Made by a program: the position numbers and the translations under genes. A model generated the notes under the pieces. That model made no database searches. It was not told where the DNA came from and saw only the letters and a program-made list of their open reading frames with translations. This document shows, one piece after another, positions 42,931 through 53,608 of a DNA stretch of 64,000 nt. Origin of the DNA: MGBC163016 sp964462135 (GTDB lineage: Bacteria > Actinomycetota > Coriobacteriia > Coriobacteriales > Eggerthellaceae); assembly GCA_964462135.1 (NCBI GenBank), contig CAYWWK010000001.1:124001-188000 (forward strand). The letters are read 5' to 3'. Each line of letters begins with the position of its first letter. The first letter of the stretch is position 1.

Positions 42931-45900
42931 ATGGATCAGGGGAAAATCCATCGGTACGTTCTGGGGAAGAACGTTTTGCCAGTCATCTTGTATGCCGCCA
43001 TCGTTGCCGCGTCGTCTTCGTCGCTCATCATCGCTGACGCCATGAAGCATCTCTCATGGCAGCTCGCAGTAGGAGAGGCCATCTGCGGCATCATCATCTT
43101 CTTGCTTGTCTGCGCTGTCTGGACGATACTGGCGAAGGGTGCGATCCCATCTGGCGGCATGCCACTCAGAAGGACCATCCTTGCAGTAGTGCCTGTGGTG
43201 GGTGCGCGTGTGGGCGTCATCGTTGCAGCCCTTGTCCTTGCCATCATTCTCTATGGTCTTGCAGCCTTCTTCCTTGATCTGACTCTGTTCCCACTTATCG
43301 GAGACGCTTGGGCGCTGGTCGTGTTGGAGGTGGGTGCGTTCATCTGCGCGCTTGCCTTGGCACCATTGCCACTTATGCTGCTTGCAGGATCAGCTTTTGC
43401 GGGCCAGTGCGGCTTCCATCCCCTGCGTGAGGTCAAGGCGGTCCGCGGCGCGTGGCTTCCCGTTGCGGGTGCAGCCATCGTAGCCACATGCTTAGGCGCA
43501 ATGGGCCGCCTTCTCTGCAACCTCATTCCCCATGATCTTGTCTCTCTCATCTGCTTTGCGGTGGCCTCCTGGCTTGTTGGGGTCATCTGGATATACGGGA
43601 GCATGGCGGCAATCAGGAGAACGCATGCTGAGGGAGGGTCCTCCCAGTGGTGGCATGAGGCCTTGCGCCGCCTTTGGAACCAACGCCTCTGTAAAAGGGC
43701 AACGGCCGCCACCTCATGTCTTCTGGCATTCGTGCTGGCCTTCTCGCTTCTGGGTGAGGCGCCTCTGGCCTATGCTGCCGAAGCGCTTGATCCGTCAACT
43801 CCCACGCCTGTGGAGCCGGACATCTACACACCGCCCGAAGACAATGGGGCTTCCGCTGCCGAGGGGTCATCCTCTAGCGCATCCGCCAGCAACACTGCCG
43901 ATCCATCTGGCATACAGGACGGTCCTTCTTCAACGGAGTCTGATCTGTCTGCGGACCAAGCATCCCCAGACATCCCAGCGCTGCCCCCTGAGGACTACTA
44001 CGAGCAGCCCGAACTTGAAGGCGATCCCGTGGCCATTGAAGGGGAGGCCACACTCGTCAAGCTGTCTGAGCGCACCTATACCACCGTCATCGGCGGTGCC
44101 GACATCGCCTATGAGGACCATGCAGGCAACATCCGTCCCATCGACAACACGCTTGAAGCTGTCTCTGCCACTCCTTTCGAAGAGCCTGATGTCTTTCGCA
44201 ACAGGCAGAACGCCTTCACGGCAGAGTTGCCAGCGAAAGCCGAAGGGGAAGCAGGGGTCGGGCTCACCCTTTGGAAGGATGGCAAGAGCGTGCGTCTTGT
44301 GCCTTTGGGTGTGGACTTCTCCCGGGCGATGGCCGAAGGCGAGGCTGTGCGCTATACGGAGGCGCGTCCAGGAATCGACTGGCAGTACACGCTTGTGGGA
44401 AGCGTCATCAAAGAGGATATCGTGCTCATACGCCCGGTGGAAGAGCAGTCCTTCGACACACGCCTTGAACTGTCCGACGGCCTTCAGGCAACGCTCAGAG
44501 ATGGCATCTGCTCCATCACGGATGTTGAAGGCACGGAGATCATGGGCATCGCCGCTCCCATCGCGACGGACGCGGCGGGTGAGGTGTCTGACAACCTCAC
44601 CTTGGGGCTGGAGGAGCGCGAAGGAGAGACCATCCTCACGCTTGCCCCTGACTGGGAATGGCTTGCATCCCCTGAACGCGCTTACCCGGTGCGTATCGAC
44701 CCGACGGTTGACATCGCCTCCTCGTCAGTGAGGTTGGGATGCGTGGAGCAGCAGTGGAGGAATGTCCATGTGGGCGAGAATGGCTATGCCTACGCGGGCT
44801 ATGACGATGGCGTGAAGACGGGCACCGGCAGCTTCAACCACGGCGTGGGACATGCCATCTGCCGCGCCTACGCTGAGATCAACTACGACTTCTCCTACAT
44901 CATGAGCGAGGCGCGCATAGACTCCGCTACCTTCTCCCTCTACCAGCACCGGGCCTATTCGGGAGGAGCCACCAACCTGGGACTCTATCGGGTGGTGGAG
45001 CCCTGGACCTTCGACGGAATCACCTGGGCGGCGCAGGAGGGGCTCACGCACGAGCTGGTGTGCTTCCGGCAAGCCCTCACCTCTCCCGGATACGTTGACT
45101 GGGATGTGCGCGAATGCGTGAACAACTGGATACAGGGAGTGTATCCCCAGCGGGGCTTCTGCGTGAAGGCGGAATACGAGCGTGGCATGCAATGCGAGAT
45201 GTTCCAGAACCGCTACGCCGCCAACCCGCCACGGCTTTCCATCAACTGGACCGTTCCCGACCCGGTGGATGAGGGAAGGCCTCTGGATGCCACCACGGTG
45301 AACATCCGCACGCTCACCGAACACGATGCCGACAACAAGCTCACGTTGGATGGCGTCTTCGCTGATGGCGAGGCGACGCCCAGGGCCACCGTGGCCTACA
45401 CCTTAGACCCCAAGGGCGAGACGGGCATCTCGTATGCTTCCCGCTCCTACAAGTACCCGGACTCCACCGAATGGCAGGCTTCCATCCCCAACGCCACCCG
45501 CTACAAGGACAAGCTTTCCAATTGGCAAAGCCATGTCTTCGCGAACCTGGCCTTCGACACCCTCTACAAGGTGCGGGCGCTTGCCGTCAAGGATGGCATC
45601 TCAGGTAAGGAGGGGGTGTCAGACACCTTCCTTGTGTACAAGGCCACCTCCAAGGACACGCTGCCCTACATCGCCAGCCACTACGGCGTGACGCTTGACC
45701 AGCTGGCGCGTGACAACCGTGTGCAGGACTGTTTGGTGGTGGGTGGCAACACCATCTTCGTGCGCAATCCCAAGACGAATACCCCCTATAACCCCGGAAA
45801 CCTCACCGAAGACCAGAAGAGGCGTATCGATTCGGGGCTCATGGGGCGTGGCAAGCATTGCGAATACGGCTTCGAGCCGGTGAACATGAACACCGGAAAC

Positions 45901-48900
45901 TTCGTGGTGGAAGGCATCGATGCCACCATCCCTGATGCAGAAGGCGCCTTCGAGGTGCGGCGCACCTACAATTCGAAGGATGCAGGCACTTCAGGTGCGC
46001 TGGGGCGCGGCTGGGCGATGTCCTTCACTGACCATATCTCAGCCGAAGCATCAGGTGCGCTTGTCTATACCGCTTCCGACGGCGCCAGCTACTTCTTCGA
46101 TCCGGATGGAGAAGGCGGATACGTGCTGGATGGGGACCAAGGCCTCACACTTGCCCGCATCCCCTACAAGCCTGCCGGTGCGAAGGAGACGGATCCGGAT
46201 CTGTTCCGCTATGAGGTGCGCGCCCAAGACAACACGCTGTATGGCTTTGACTGCTATGGAATGCTCACCTCCGTGACCTCACCTTCCGGCCTTGTCACAA
46301 GCGTGGAATACGACGGAAGCCACCAGATGGCATCTGTCACCTCTCCTTTGGGAAATGCCTATCGCTTCGCCCACGATGCCCAGGGGCGCATCTCACGTGT
46401 CACTTTGCCTGACGAAAATACCGTTGACTACACCTACGATGCGGCAGGCAATCTTGTGCAGGTCAAGGAGGCCGGAGGCGGCCACGTCCAGTACTTCTAC
46501 GATGCACAAGGCCGCATGACCGAATGGCGTGACCCGACAGGGGCAGCTATGGTGCGCAACACCTATGACGAAGACGGACGCGTCATCTGCCAATATGATG
46601 CAAACGGCAACCGCTCAGTCTTGGCCTATGCGCAAGGCGCCACCTATGCGACGGATGCCTTGGGCAACATCACCACCTACCGATACGATGACTGCTTCCG
46701 CACGGTGGGCATCACCTATCCGGATGGCACGAGCGCAAGCCGTGCCTACGATGCGCAGGGCAACCTCATCTCAGATGAGGCGGGCACCTACTCCTATGAT
46801 GGGGAAGGGAACCGCATCTCTGAGACCGACGCAGCAGGTGCCACCACCACCTATTCTTACGATGGGCAAGGGCGCGTCATTCGCACGGCGTATCCGGATG
46901 GCGAAGTCGTCACCTATGAGCGCGACGATCACGGCAGCATAGTGTATGAAGCCTCCAGCACCGGGCGCACCTTCACGCGCACCTTCGATGGGTTTGGCCG
47001 CAAGACATCCGAGAGGGATGCCGATGGTGTAGTCACCACCTATGCCTACGACGGTGCGAACCTCGTCTCTGAGACGGATGCACTGGGCAACACCACGTCC
47101 TACTCCTATGATGCCATGGGACGGTGCACGTCCGTGACCGATCCTTTAGGTGTTGCCTCATACACCTCATACGACGCTCAGGGGCGCGTGATCGCCAAGA
47201 CCGACGGTGCGGGGGCGTGCACACGCTACGCCCTTGATGCGCGCGGGCTTCTTCTGGCGCTCACCGACGGTAACGGTGCCACCACGCGCTTTGCCTATGA
47301 CGCCTGCGCGAACATGACTTCCATGACTGATGCCAAAGGCGGGGTGTGGACGTATTCTTACGACGCGGCAGGTAACCAGATAAGCGAAACCGACCCCTTG
47401 GACCATGTCACCACATTCACCTATGATGCGCGCGGCCGCAAGACATCCCAGACAGACGGGACCGGGGTCACGGAGACATGGGAGTACGACGGCTACGGAC
47501 GCGTGGTCTCCCACGGCCTGCCCTCAGGCGGGACGGAGACCTTTGCCTACGAAGGGGATCTCACCGATCCGGTCCAAGAAACCGATGCTTTGGGCAACGT
47601 CACACGGCGCGCCTTTGATGCGCGGGGGCACGTCACCTCCATCACCTATCCGGATGGCGGCTGTGAGACCTTGGCCTATGCAGGAGACGGCGTCACTTCG
47701 CATACCTCACCCACGGGCCTGGTCACCACGCTCAGTCGCAGTGCCGCCGGGCGTGTGCAGACACTCGATCAGTCAGGACGCGCTTGGAGCTTTGCCTATG
47801 ACGGAGCAGGGCGCACGGTTGCAGCCACAGACTCTCTTGGCAACGCATCCCTCATCGAAAGCGATGCCGCGGGACATCAGGTGGGCATCACCGATGCCGA
47901 AGGCAACGTGACCCGTCTTGCCTATGATGGTGCAGGCCGCATCACTTCCGTCACTGATCCTTTGGGCAATGTCACAACCAGTACCTATGATGCACAAGGC
48001 AACGTCACATCCGTTACCGATCCTTTGGGCAACACCACTGCCTATGCGTACGGCTGGGACGGCCAGCTCACCTCTGTGACCGATGCTCTGGGCAATGCGC
48101 GCACCTACGCTTATGACGCGGCCGGCAACCTCACTTCAGAGACCGATGAGCGTGGGGCGCTCACACGCTACAGCTATGACGAGGCGAACAGGCCTGTCCT
48201 GATGGTTGACCCCTTGGGACGTGAGACGGCCTACGCTTACGACACGTCAGGCAACCTCACCCGCATCACGCTTCCTGACGGCGCAACTGAGCGTATGGGT
48301 TATGACGGCGCTGGTAACGTCATCTCCGCCACCGATGCTGCGGGCCGCACCGTGAGCATGGACGTGGACTGGCGTGGCAGCCCGGTAAGCGCATCAGGGG
48401 AAGGCCTTGGGGCGGAGGCTTACGCCTATGACACCGAAGGGCGTCAGATATCCTTCACGGACGCTGCGGGCAGACGCGCGAGCACGGTCTATGATCTCTG
48501 GGGCAGTGCGGTGCTTGATATCAGCGTTCAAGGGCAGATGACCGCTTATGCCTATGACGCACTGGGACGTGTGGTGTCTCAGACGGACGGCACGGGAGCC
48601 ACCACCCGCTATGCCTATGATGCGCAGGGAAACCTCACCTCCCAGACTGATGCCTCAGGCGCTACCACGACCTATTCCTATGACGAAGCAGGGCGCATGA
48701 CGCAGATGGTGGATGCCTTGGGGCAAGTCACCTCCTGGGAGAGGGATGCGGCAGGAAATACCCTTGCCGAGAAGGATGCGGATGGGTATGTGACCCGCAT
48801 CTCCTATGACGCGCTTGGCCGGGCCGTCAAGAGCGTCAATGGCCGCGGCAACGCCACCACGCTTGCCTATGACGAGGTGGGAGACATCACGTGTGTGACG

Positions 48901-51900
48901 GACGGTGAAGGCAATGCGGAAGCCTACGGCTATGACTTGGCCGGACAGCTGACAACGCATACGGATGCCCGGGGCAGCACCGAGACCCTCTCCTACGACG
49001 TGCGCGGCAATGTCGTTGCTCATGAGCAGGCAGGAGGGGGCATTGCGTCTTTCGCCTACGACGTGGCAGGCAACCTCATCGCCGAGACCGACGCTTTGGG
49101 TGCCACCACCCGCTATGAAGTGGACGCCTTGGGCCTTGCAACCCAGGTGATGGAAGCCAACGGTGCCCGCTACCAGTATTCCTATGATTTGATAGGCCGC
49201 ATGACAAGTGCGAAATCCCCCTTGGGGTATGTGCGCTCCTTCACCTATGGTGCGGCTGACCTTCCGCTTGCAGAGACGGACAACCTGGGCCTTTCCATCA
49301 GCTACGAGCTGGATGGAGCGGGGCGCATCATCCGCGCAGAGGCCCAAGGGGCTGCCGAGACCTTCTCCTATGATGCCCAAGGCAACCTCATCTCCCACAC
49401 CGACCGAACCGGCGCGACCGAGTCATTCGCCTATGATGCGCTCTCACGCCTTGCCTCATACACGGATGGCGCAGGTGTGTCCGAGCGCTATTCTCACGAT
49501 GGGCGCGGCAATGTGGTCAGCTTCGTCACGGGAAGCGAGAGCACGCGATACGGCTATGACGCCTCCGGAAACCTCATCTCCGTACAGAAGGGAAATCGCA
49601 CTCCTTCACATTACGCCTACGATGCCTCAGAGCGCTTGGTTGAGAGCACGGATGGCACCAGTGCCAAGGAGAGCTACTCCTATGACGCGGTGGGCAACCT
49701 TGTGAGGCTTACCGATGCGTCAGGGGCCATCTGGCGCTATGAATACGATGAGGCGGGAAATGTGACAAGCTCCACCTCGCCTGCAAGCGCCAAGCAGACG
49801 TGGGCCTATGACGCGGCAGGCCGTCTTGCGGAGACCCAAGATGCCGATGGGGCGAAAACCACCTATGAGCGGGACGTCATGGGCAACGTCACGAAGGTGA
49901 CCGATGCCTTGGGGCGTGCGACCACCTACACCTATGATGCGGAAAGCAACCTCACTCAAGTGACGAGCCCATCCGGTTCCATCGAGAGCATGGTCTATGA
50001 CCTCAAGGGGCGCATGTCTTCCCTGACCTCTCCTTCAGGGGCTTGCACGCGCTATGACTACGACGCGCTGGACAACCTGCTTGCCAAGTCCTATGCAGAC
50101 GCATCTGCAGAGGATGTCACCTATGCCTATGACGGCGAAGGGAACAAGACAAGCCGCTTCGACAAGACAGGGGATGCCTCCTTTGTCTATGACGGAGCGG
50201 GTCGCCTGACATCCGAGACTGATGGGTTCGGACAGAGGCTTGAGTATGCCTACGACGATGCGGGGCATCTGGCTTCCATCACCTATCCGGAAGGGGAGGT
50301 GGCCACCTATGCCTATGATGAAGTAGGGAACTTAGCATCCGTCACCGCTCCTGAGGGCATCTATGCTTATGCTTACGATGATGCAGCACGTCCAGTGGCG
50401 CTCACACGTCCGGATGGGTCTGTCACGCGTACTGCCTATGACAAGACAGGCAACGTCACCCATGTGGTGAACGAAGGGGCAGATGGGAAGGAACTGTCAG
50501 CCTTCTCCTATACCTACGATCCGGAAGGGCGCATAGTCTCTGAAGATTCTTCGGTCGTGGGGGAAGATGGCGCAACTCACGAGGCGCAACGTACCTTCAC
50601 CTACACCCCCGCAGGCAAGCTGGCAAGCGTAGAGGCCGCAGAGGATGGCACCTCCTACACGGAGCGTTATGACTATGATGACGCTGGCAACCGCATCCAC
50701 CTTATTCGTGAGGGAGCGGATGCGGATGATGTCACCTACACCTACGATGCCGATGACCGGCTCACAGAGGAGGTGAGTGCGGCCCATGGCGTAACCTCGT
50801 ATGCCTATGACGCAGACGGCCAGCTTGTCTCCAAGACAGGACCTGACGAGACGCTTACCCTAAGCTATGGCGTTGAAGGCAGGCTTGAGGCAGTCATGTC
50901 AGGGGATATTCTCTACATGGCAGCCGTCTATGACGGGGATGGCAACAAGACGTCTTCTGCCACCCTCTATCACACCTCCCGCACGTTGCCCGATGATCCT
51001 ATTGCCCTTGCAGGGGCGGAGATCATAGGAGACATCACCGGTGGGGATGAAGGGGATGTGCGCACCTTCGAGGGTGCCATCTCAGCGGCCATGCATGCCA
51101 TGGCGGCACTCACAGGTGGCATGTCTGCCTGCGTGAACCCTGCCCTAGCTCCTGAGGCGGTGCCCCTTGCCTGCCAGATAGCAAGGAATGCGTTCGGCCA
51201 TGGCTGGAGCGCCGTTCCCCAGAATCTGCCTGATCTTTTCCTGCGGATGCGGGATGGAAAGGCCACCAAGGCCTTGGCACGCTCCCTTCTGCCGAAGGCC
51301 TCCCTCACCACGACTGATGAGGAATATGACATCACAAGCTATGTCACCTCAAGCCTCTTCGAGGTGCCTGAGGTGCTTGCCACCTCATCCACCCGTGATG
51401 GGAAGACTTCTGTCTTCTATGGGCTTCAAAGACTCTCTGAGGTACGGGAAGGGATAACAGAGGCATTCCTTCATGATGGACGAGGGTCGGTTGCACAGAC
51501 GATACTGGGATCAAGCGTTGCCTCTTGGCATCGCTATGGTGCCTTCGGAAAGGTCACTGCTGGCAGTGACACCCATGAGAGAACTTTTTTCGGCTATGAC
51601 TCAGAAGAGCAGGACCCTCTGACCGGCCTTCTCTACCTCAGGGCACGCTACTACGACACTTCATCAGCCCGCTTCGGAGTGGCTGACACCTATCTGGGCA
51701 ACACCTTCGATCCCATAACCCAAAACCGCTATCTCTACTGCGCGTCAGACCCGGTGAACCATGCAGACCCGACGGGACATTTCATATTCGGGAGCAGCTC
51801 ATCGTACAATCTCGGGTATTCGACGACCATCAGTTCCATACGCATCAGCAGGCGCCCGAGTGCCTCCCATCCGAACTGGTACAAGCCAACAGGTGGCACC

Positions 51901-52689
51901 CGCATAAACGGGGACAGCTTCGCGAACCTCCCCGGTCAGCTCACGACGAAGTCAACGCTCATTCCCACCTGGTCATCCAAGGCGACGAAGAAGGCTCAGG
52001 CCGATTACAACACCAACACCGCCTTGGGTATCGCCGCCATAAGGGATGGCAACTATGAACTTGCCAAGATTTACATGGGAGCGGCACGCGCGACCATCGA
52101 CGAATACCTGCGGGTCTACTGCGGAGGGGACAGGGCATATCTCAAGCAGATAAACGAAATTACCGGGAAGCTGTCCTTGCCCCTCACCCTCGTGCCCATC
52201 CTCGGCTCCTACAACGACCTCCTCCATTACGCAACTGAAGCCAACGGGCCCATGACCGCTCTGTTTGCCATCATGTTCGTAGCTGATGCGGTGACCCTTG
52301 GGGGCGTGACCTTGGCCAAGCTCGGCATCACAGGTGGCAAGGTCGTCGCAGGTGCCGGAATGAAGGAAGCCGCAAAAGAGGCTGCATCGACCACAGCGAA
52401 GTCAGCCGTAAAAGGAGTTGACGGTGTTGATCCGAATAAACTGCATCATATATTTGGCAAGAAAGAACACGGTTTAGACCCTTTTGTTGAGTCTTACGGA
52501 GGAGATGAGGTTCTGGCCTATCGAGCAATAGAAAACCGTGCGATTATTTACTCTGAAGCAACTGAAGTCTACGATGCCCCAGAGGGAGTAATGCTTGTAG
52601 TGGATGGAGTTGAGATGTTGATCAAGTACAAGGTTATTAATGGACGAATGCGAGTATCAGACGCCTATATTCCAACGGAGAAACTATGA
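42931..52689 (+). CDS. Giant Rhs/YD-repeat polymorphic toxin with N-terminal membrane domain
   Basis: A 3252-residue protein. Residues 1-226 hold about six membrane helices; a further hydrophobic segment with a signal-like end (AAEAL) lies at 257-283; a Ser/Pro-rich linker and beta region follow; a DNRLRE-type domain spans about 592-773; a LysM-like segment (KDTLPYIASHYGVTLDQLA) lies near 906-950; a DUF6531-like segment is near 975-1070. Dozens of YD repeats run to about 2690, followed by the Rhs core ending DPLTGLLYLRARYYD and NHADPTGH (about 2950). The variable tip (2951-3252) ends in a domain with HHIFGKKEH near 3170, probably a nuclease-like toxin. It would be displayed at the cell surface and act on neighbours. 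The last 4 bp overlap its immunity gene. Confidence 0.93.
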   Translation: MDQGKIHRYVLGKNVLPVILYAAIVAASSSSLIIADAMKHLSWQLAVGEAICGIIIFLLVCAVWTILAKGAIPSGGMPLRRTILAVVPVVGARVGVIVAALVLAIILYGLAAFFLDLTLFPLIGDAWALVVLEVGAFICALALAPLPLMLLAGSAFAGQCGFHPLREVKAVRGAWLPVAGAAIVATCLGAMGRLLCNLIPHDLVSLICFAVASWLVGVIWIYGSMAAIRRTHAEGGSSQWWHEALRRLWNQRLCKRATAATSCLLAFVLAFSLLGEAPLAYAAEALDPSTPTPVEPDIYTPPEDNGASAAEGSSSSASASNTADPSGIQDGPSSTESDLSADQASPDIPALPPEDYYEQPELEGDPVAIEGEATLVKLSERTYTTVIGGADIAYEDHAGNIRPIDNTLEAVSATPFEEPDVFRNRQNAFTAELPAKAEGEAGVGLTLWKDGKSVRLVPLGVDFSRAMAEGEAVRYTEARPGIDWQYTLVGSVIKEDIVLIRPVEEQSFDTRLELSDGLQATLRDGICSITDVEGTEIMGIAAPIATDAAGEVSDNLTLGLEEREGETILTLAPDWEWLASPERAYPVRIDPTVDIASSSVRLGCVEQQWRNVHVGENGYAYAGYDDGVKTGTGSFNHGVGHAICRAYAEINYDFSYIMSEARIDSATFSLYQHRAYSGGATNLGLYRVVEPWTFDGITWAAQEGLTHELVCFRQALTSPGYVDWDVRECVNNWIQGVYPQRGFCVKAEYERGMQCEMFQNRYAANPPRLSINWTVPDPVDEGRPLDATTVNIRTLTEHDADNKLTLDGVFADGEATPRATVAYTLDPKGETGISYASRSYKYPDSTEWQASIPNATRYKDKLSNWQSHVFANLAFDTLYKVRALAVKDGISGKEGVSDTFLVYKATSKDTLPYIASHYGVTLDQLARDNRVQDCLVVGGNTIFVRNPKTNTPYNPGNLTEDQKRRIDSGLMGRGKHCEYGFEPVNMNTGNFVVEGIDATIPDAEGAFEVRRTYNSKDAGTSGALGRGWAMSFTDHISAEASGALVYTASDGASYFFDPDGEGGYVLDGDQGLTLARIPYKPAGAKETDPDLFRYEVRAQDNTLYGFDCYGMLTSVTSPSGLVTSVEYDGSHQMASVTSPLGNAYRFAHDAQGRISRVTLPDENTVDYTYDAAGNLVQVKEAGGGHVQYFYDAQGRMTEWRDPTGAAMVRNTYDEDGRVICQYDANGNRSVLAYAQGATYATDALGNITTYRYDDCFRTVGITYPDGTSASRAYDAQGNLISDEAGTYSYDGEGNRISETDAAGATTTYSYDGQGRVIRTAYPDGEVVTYERDDHGSIVYEASSTGRTFTRTFDGFGRKTSERDADGVVTTYAYDGANLVSETDALGNTTSYSYDAMGRCTSVTDPLGVASYTSYDAQGRVIAKTDGAGACTRYALDARGLLLALTDGNGATTRFAYDACANMTSMTDAKGGVWTYSYDAAGNQISETDPLDHVTTFTYDARGRKTSQTDGTGVTETWEYDGYGRVVSHGLPSGGTETFAYEGDLTDPVQETDALGNVTRRAFDARGHVTSITYPDGGCETLAYAGDGVTSHTSPTGLVTTLSRSAAGRVQTLDQSGRAWSFAYDGAGRTVAATDSLGNASLIESDAAGHQVGITDAEGNVTRLAYDGAGRITSVTDPLGNVTTSTYDAQGNVTSVTDPLGNTTAYAYGWDGQLTSVTDALGNARTYAYDAAGNLTSETDERGALTRYSYDEANRPVLMVDPLGRETAYAYDTSGNLTRITLPDGATERMGYDGAGNVISATDAAGRTVSMDVDWRGSPVSASGEGLGAEAYAYDTEGRQISFTDAAGRRASTVYDLWGSAVLDISVQGQMTAYAYDALGRVVSQTDGTGATTRYAYDAQGNLTSQTDASGATTTYSYDEAGRMTQMVDALGQVTSWERDAAGNTLAEKDADGYVTRISYDALGRAVKSVNGRGNATTLAYDEVGDITCVTDGEGNAEAYGYDLAGQLTTHTDARGSTETLSYDVRGNVVAHEQAGGGIASFAYDVAGNLIAETDALGATTRYEVDALGLATQVMEANGARYQYSYDLIGRMTSAKSPLGYVRSFTYGAADLPLAETDNLGLSISYELDGAGRIIRAEAQGAAETFSYDAQGNLISHTDRTGATESFAYDALSRLASYTDGAGVSERYSHDGRGNVVSFVTGSESTRYGYDASGNLISVQKGNRTPSHYAYDASERLVESTDGTSAKESYSYDAVGNLVRLTDASGAIWRYEYDEAGNVTSSTSPASAKQTWAYDAAGRLAETQDADGAKTTYERDVMGNVTKVTDALGRATTYTYDAESNLTQVTSPSGSIESMVYDLKGRMSSLTSPSGACTRYDYDALDNLLAKSYADASAEDVTYAYDGEGNKTSRFDKTGDASFVYDGAGRLTSETDGFGQRLEYAYDDAGHLASITYPEGEVATYAYDEVGNLASVTAPEGIYAYAYDDAARPVALTRPDGSVTRTAYDKTGNVTHVVNEGADGKELSAFSYTYDPEGRIVSEDSSVVGEDGATHEAQRTFTYTPAGKLASVEAAEDGTSYTERYDYDDAGNRIHLIREGADADDVTYTYDADDRLTEEVSAAHGVTSYAYDADGQLVSKTGPDETLTLSYGVEGRLEAVMSGDILYMAAVYDGDGNKTSSATLYHTSRTLPDDPIALAGAEIIGDITGGDEGDVRTFEGAISAAMHAMAALTGGMSACVNPALAPEAVPLACQIARNAFGHGWSAVPQNLPDLFLRMRDGKATKALARSLLPKASLTTTDEEYDITSYVTSSLFEVPEVLATSSTRDGKTSVFYGLQRLSEVREGITEAFLHDGRGSVAQTILGSSVASWHRYGAFGKVTAGSDTHERTFFGYDSEEQDPLTGLLYLRARYYDTSSARFGVADTYLGNTFDPITQNRYLYCASDPVNHADPTGHFIFGSSSSYNLGYSTTISSIRISRRPSASHPNWYKPTGGTRINGDSFANLPGQLTTKSTLIPTWSSKATKKAQADYNTNTALGIAAIRDGNYELAKIYMGAARATIDEYLRVYCGGDRAYLKQINEITGKLSLPLTLVPILGSYNDLLHYATEANGPMTALFAIMFVADAVTLGGVTLAKLGITGGKVVAGAGMKEAAKEAASTTAKSAVKGVDGVDPNKLHHIFGKKEHGLDPFVESYGGDEVLAYRAIENRAIIYSEATEVYDAPEGVMLVVDGVEMLIKYKVINGRMRVSDAYIPTEKL

Positions 52690-53198
52690 GAACCGATGAT
52701 CTTGCCTTGCTTTCGATAGAAGCTGTGAAAAAGCTGACAGAGGGTGATATCCAGCTTTTCGGAATACTTAAACACCAATTAGACACCAGTACGATTAAAG
52801 AGATTGATTTCGATGGTTATGGCTTCTATACCGAATTTGGCGTTGACGAGCAGTATCAAATTATGAACCCCGCTCTTCGATCCTTAGACATTTCCGATTT
52901 GGTAGGACTCAATCGATCTGGGGAATGCAGTGTGGGATTTGTTCTTTTCGTTAGCGACGGTATGATAACAACCTTGGAAGGATTTCCTTTTCTGTCTGAT
53001 GAATGGCCTTTGGAGGATATTCGTTTTATGTATACCGAACAACCTCATGGGTGTAATGCCAAATATGTCGAGAAGCGCAGTTCTTCGTTTTATGAGAAGT
53101 ATGATCAGTTTGGGACTGTATACATAAAAGGATGCATGCGTGACAAAGAAGATTGCATATTTTCATCTGCGTATCACAGGTTCCACCCATTCCTTTGA
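52686..53198 (+). CDS. Probable immunity protein for the first Rhs toxin
   Basis: A 170-residue, cytosolic-looking acidic protein with no signal peptide. The segment GFVLFVSDGMITTLEGFPFL followed by DEWP resembles a pattern common in immunity proteins found after Rhs and Cdi toxins. The ATG overlaps the rhs stop (ATGA), which couples its translation to the toxin, as expected for a cognate immunity gene. Its GC content is clearly lower than the rhs core, as is that of the toxin tip before it, suggesting that the two arrived together. Function is inferred from position and pattern. Confidence 0.7.
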   Translation: MRTDDLALLSIEAVKKLTEGDIQLFGILKHQLDTSTIKEIDFDGYGFYTEFGVDEQYQIMNPALRSLDISDLVGLNRSGECSVGFVLFVSDGMITTLEGFPFLSDEWPLEDIRFMYTEQPHGCNAKYVEKRSSSFYEKYDQFGTVYIKGCMRDKEDCIFSSAYHRFHPFL

Positions 53199-53465
53199 TG
53201 TTCCTGGGACGTCCTGAACATTTGATCGCCTCGCTCAAAAGTGCGCGGCGCACAAGATTATTCATCCTGGCAGCTTCTCCCGCCGCCTAACTATATGCCG
53301 CTGCTGTCGCAGCGGCGACGAAGACTGACCTTCCGATCCCGTCATCTCGAAGAATGCTGAAAGCCGACTGAGAGATCTCTGGAAGAGCTTGTCTGACATA
53401 TCAGGTTGCCTTCCTAGAAGGTTGGCCTGACATGCTCATCTTTCATTCAGGAGATCTCTCGCGGG

Positions 53466-53492
53466 GAGTCATGGGAACGGTTCTCTTGACTC
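53466..53492 (+). repeat. REP-like palindrome (GGGACGG family)
   Basis: GAGTCA (53466-53471) pairs with TGACTC (53487-53492) around GGGAACGGTTCTCT. The same design recurs at 56852-56877, 57264-57290, 60464-60490 and 62985-63011 and, with a different stem, at 60419 and 60563. It resembles REP sequences moved by REP-associated tyrosine transposases; none is encoded in this window. Confidence 0.6.
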
Positions 53493-53608
53493 AATCCATT
53501 CGTGCTGCGCCTAAAGTGTGCGCCGTAGAGGTCTTCGCCATCTGACTCTCTCCTTCGGCGCTAAACTTGACCGCAGATCTGAAGATCTGCGCTACGGATA
53601 CGCTGTGG

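Noticed and set aside
48655..49398. Long frame on the minus strand inside the YD repeats
   Set aside because: The YD repeat codon pattern leaves the complementary frame open periodically; its repeated GxIGEG pattern is only a reflection of the repeats.
42931..52689. Rhs protein considered as a teneurin-like or secreted insecticidal Tc toxin
   Set aside because: The immunity gene, interchangeable tips and orphan cassettes point to interbacterial polymorphic toxin use; no TcA or TcB partners are present.
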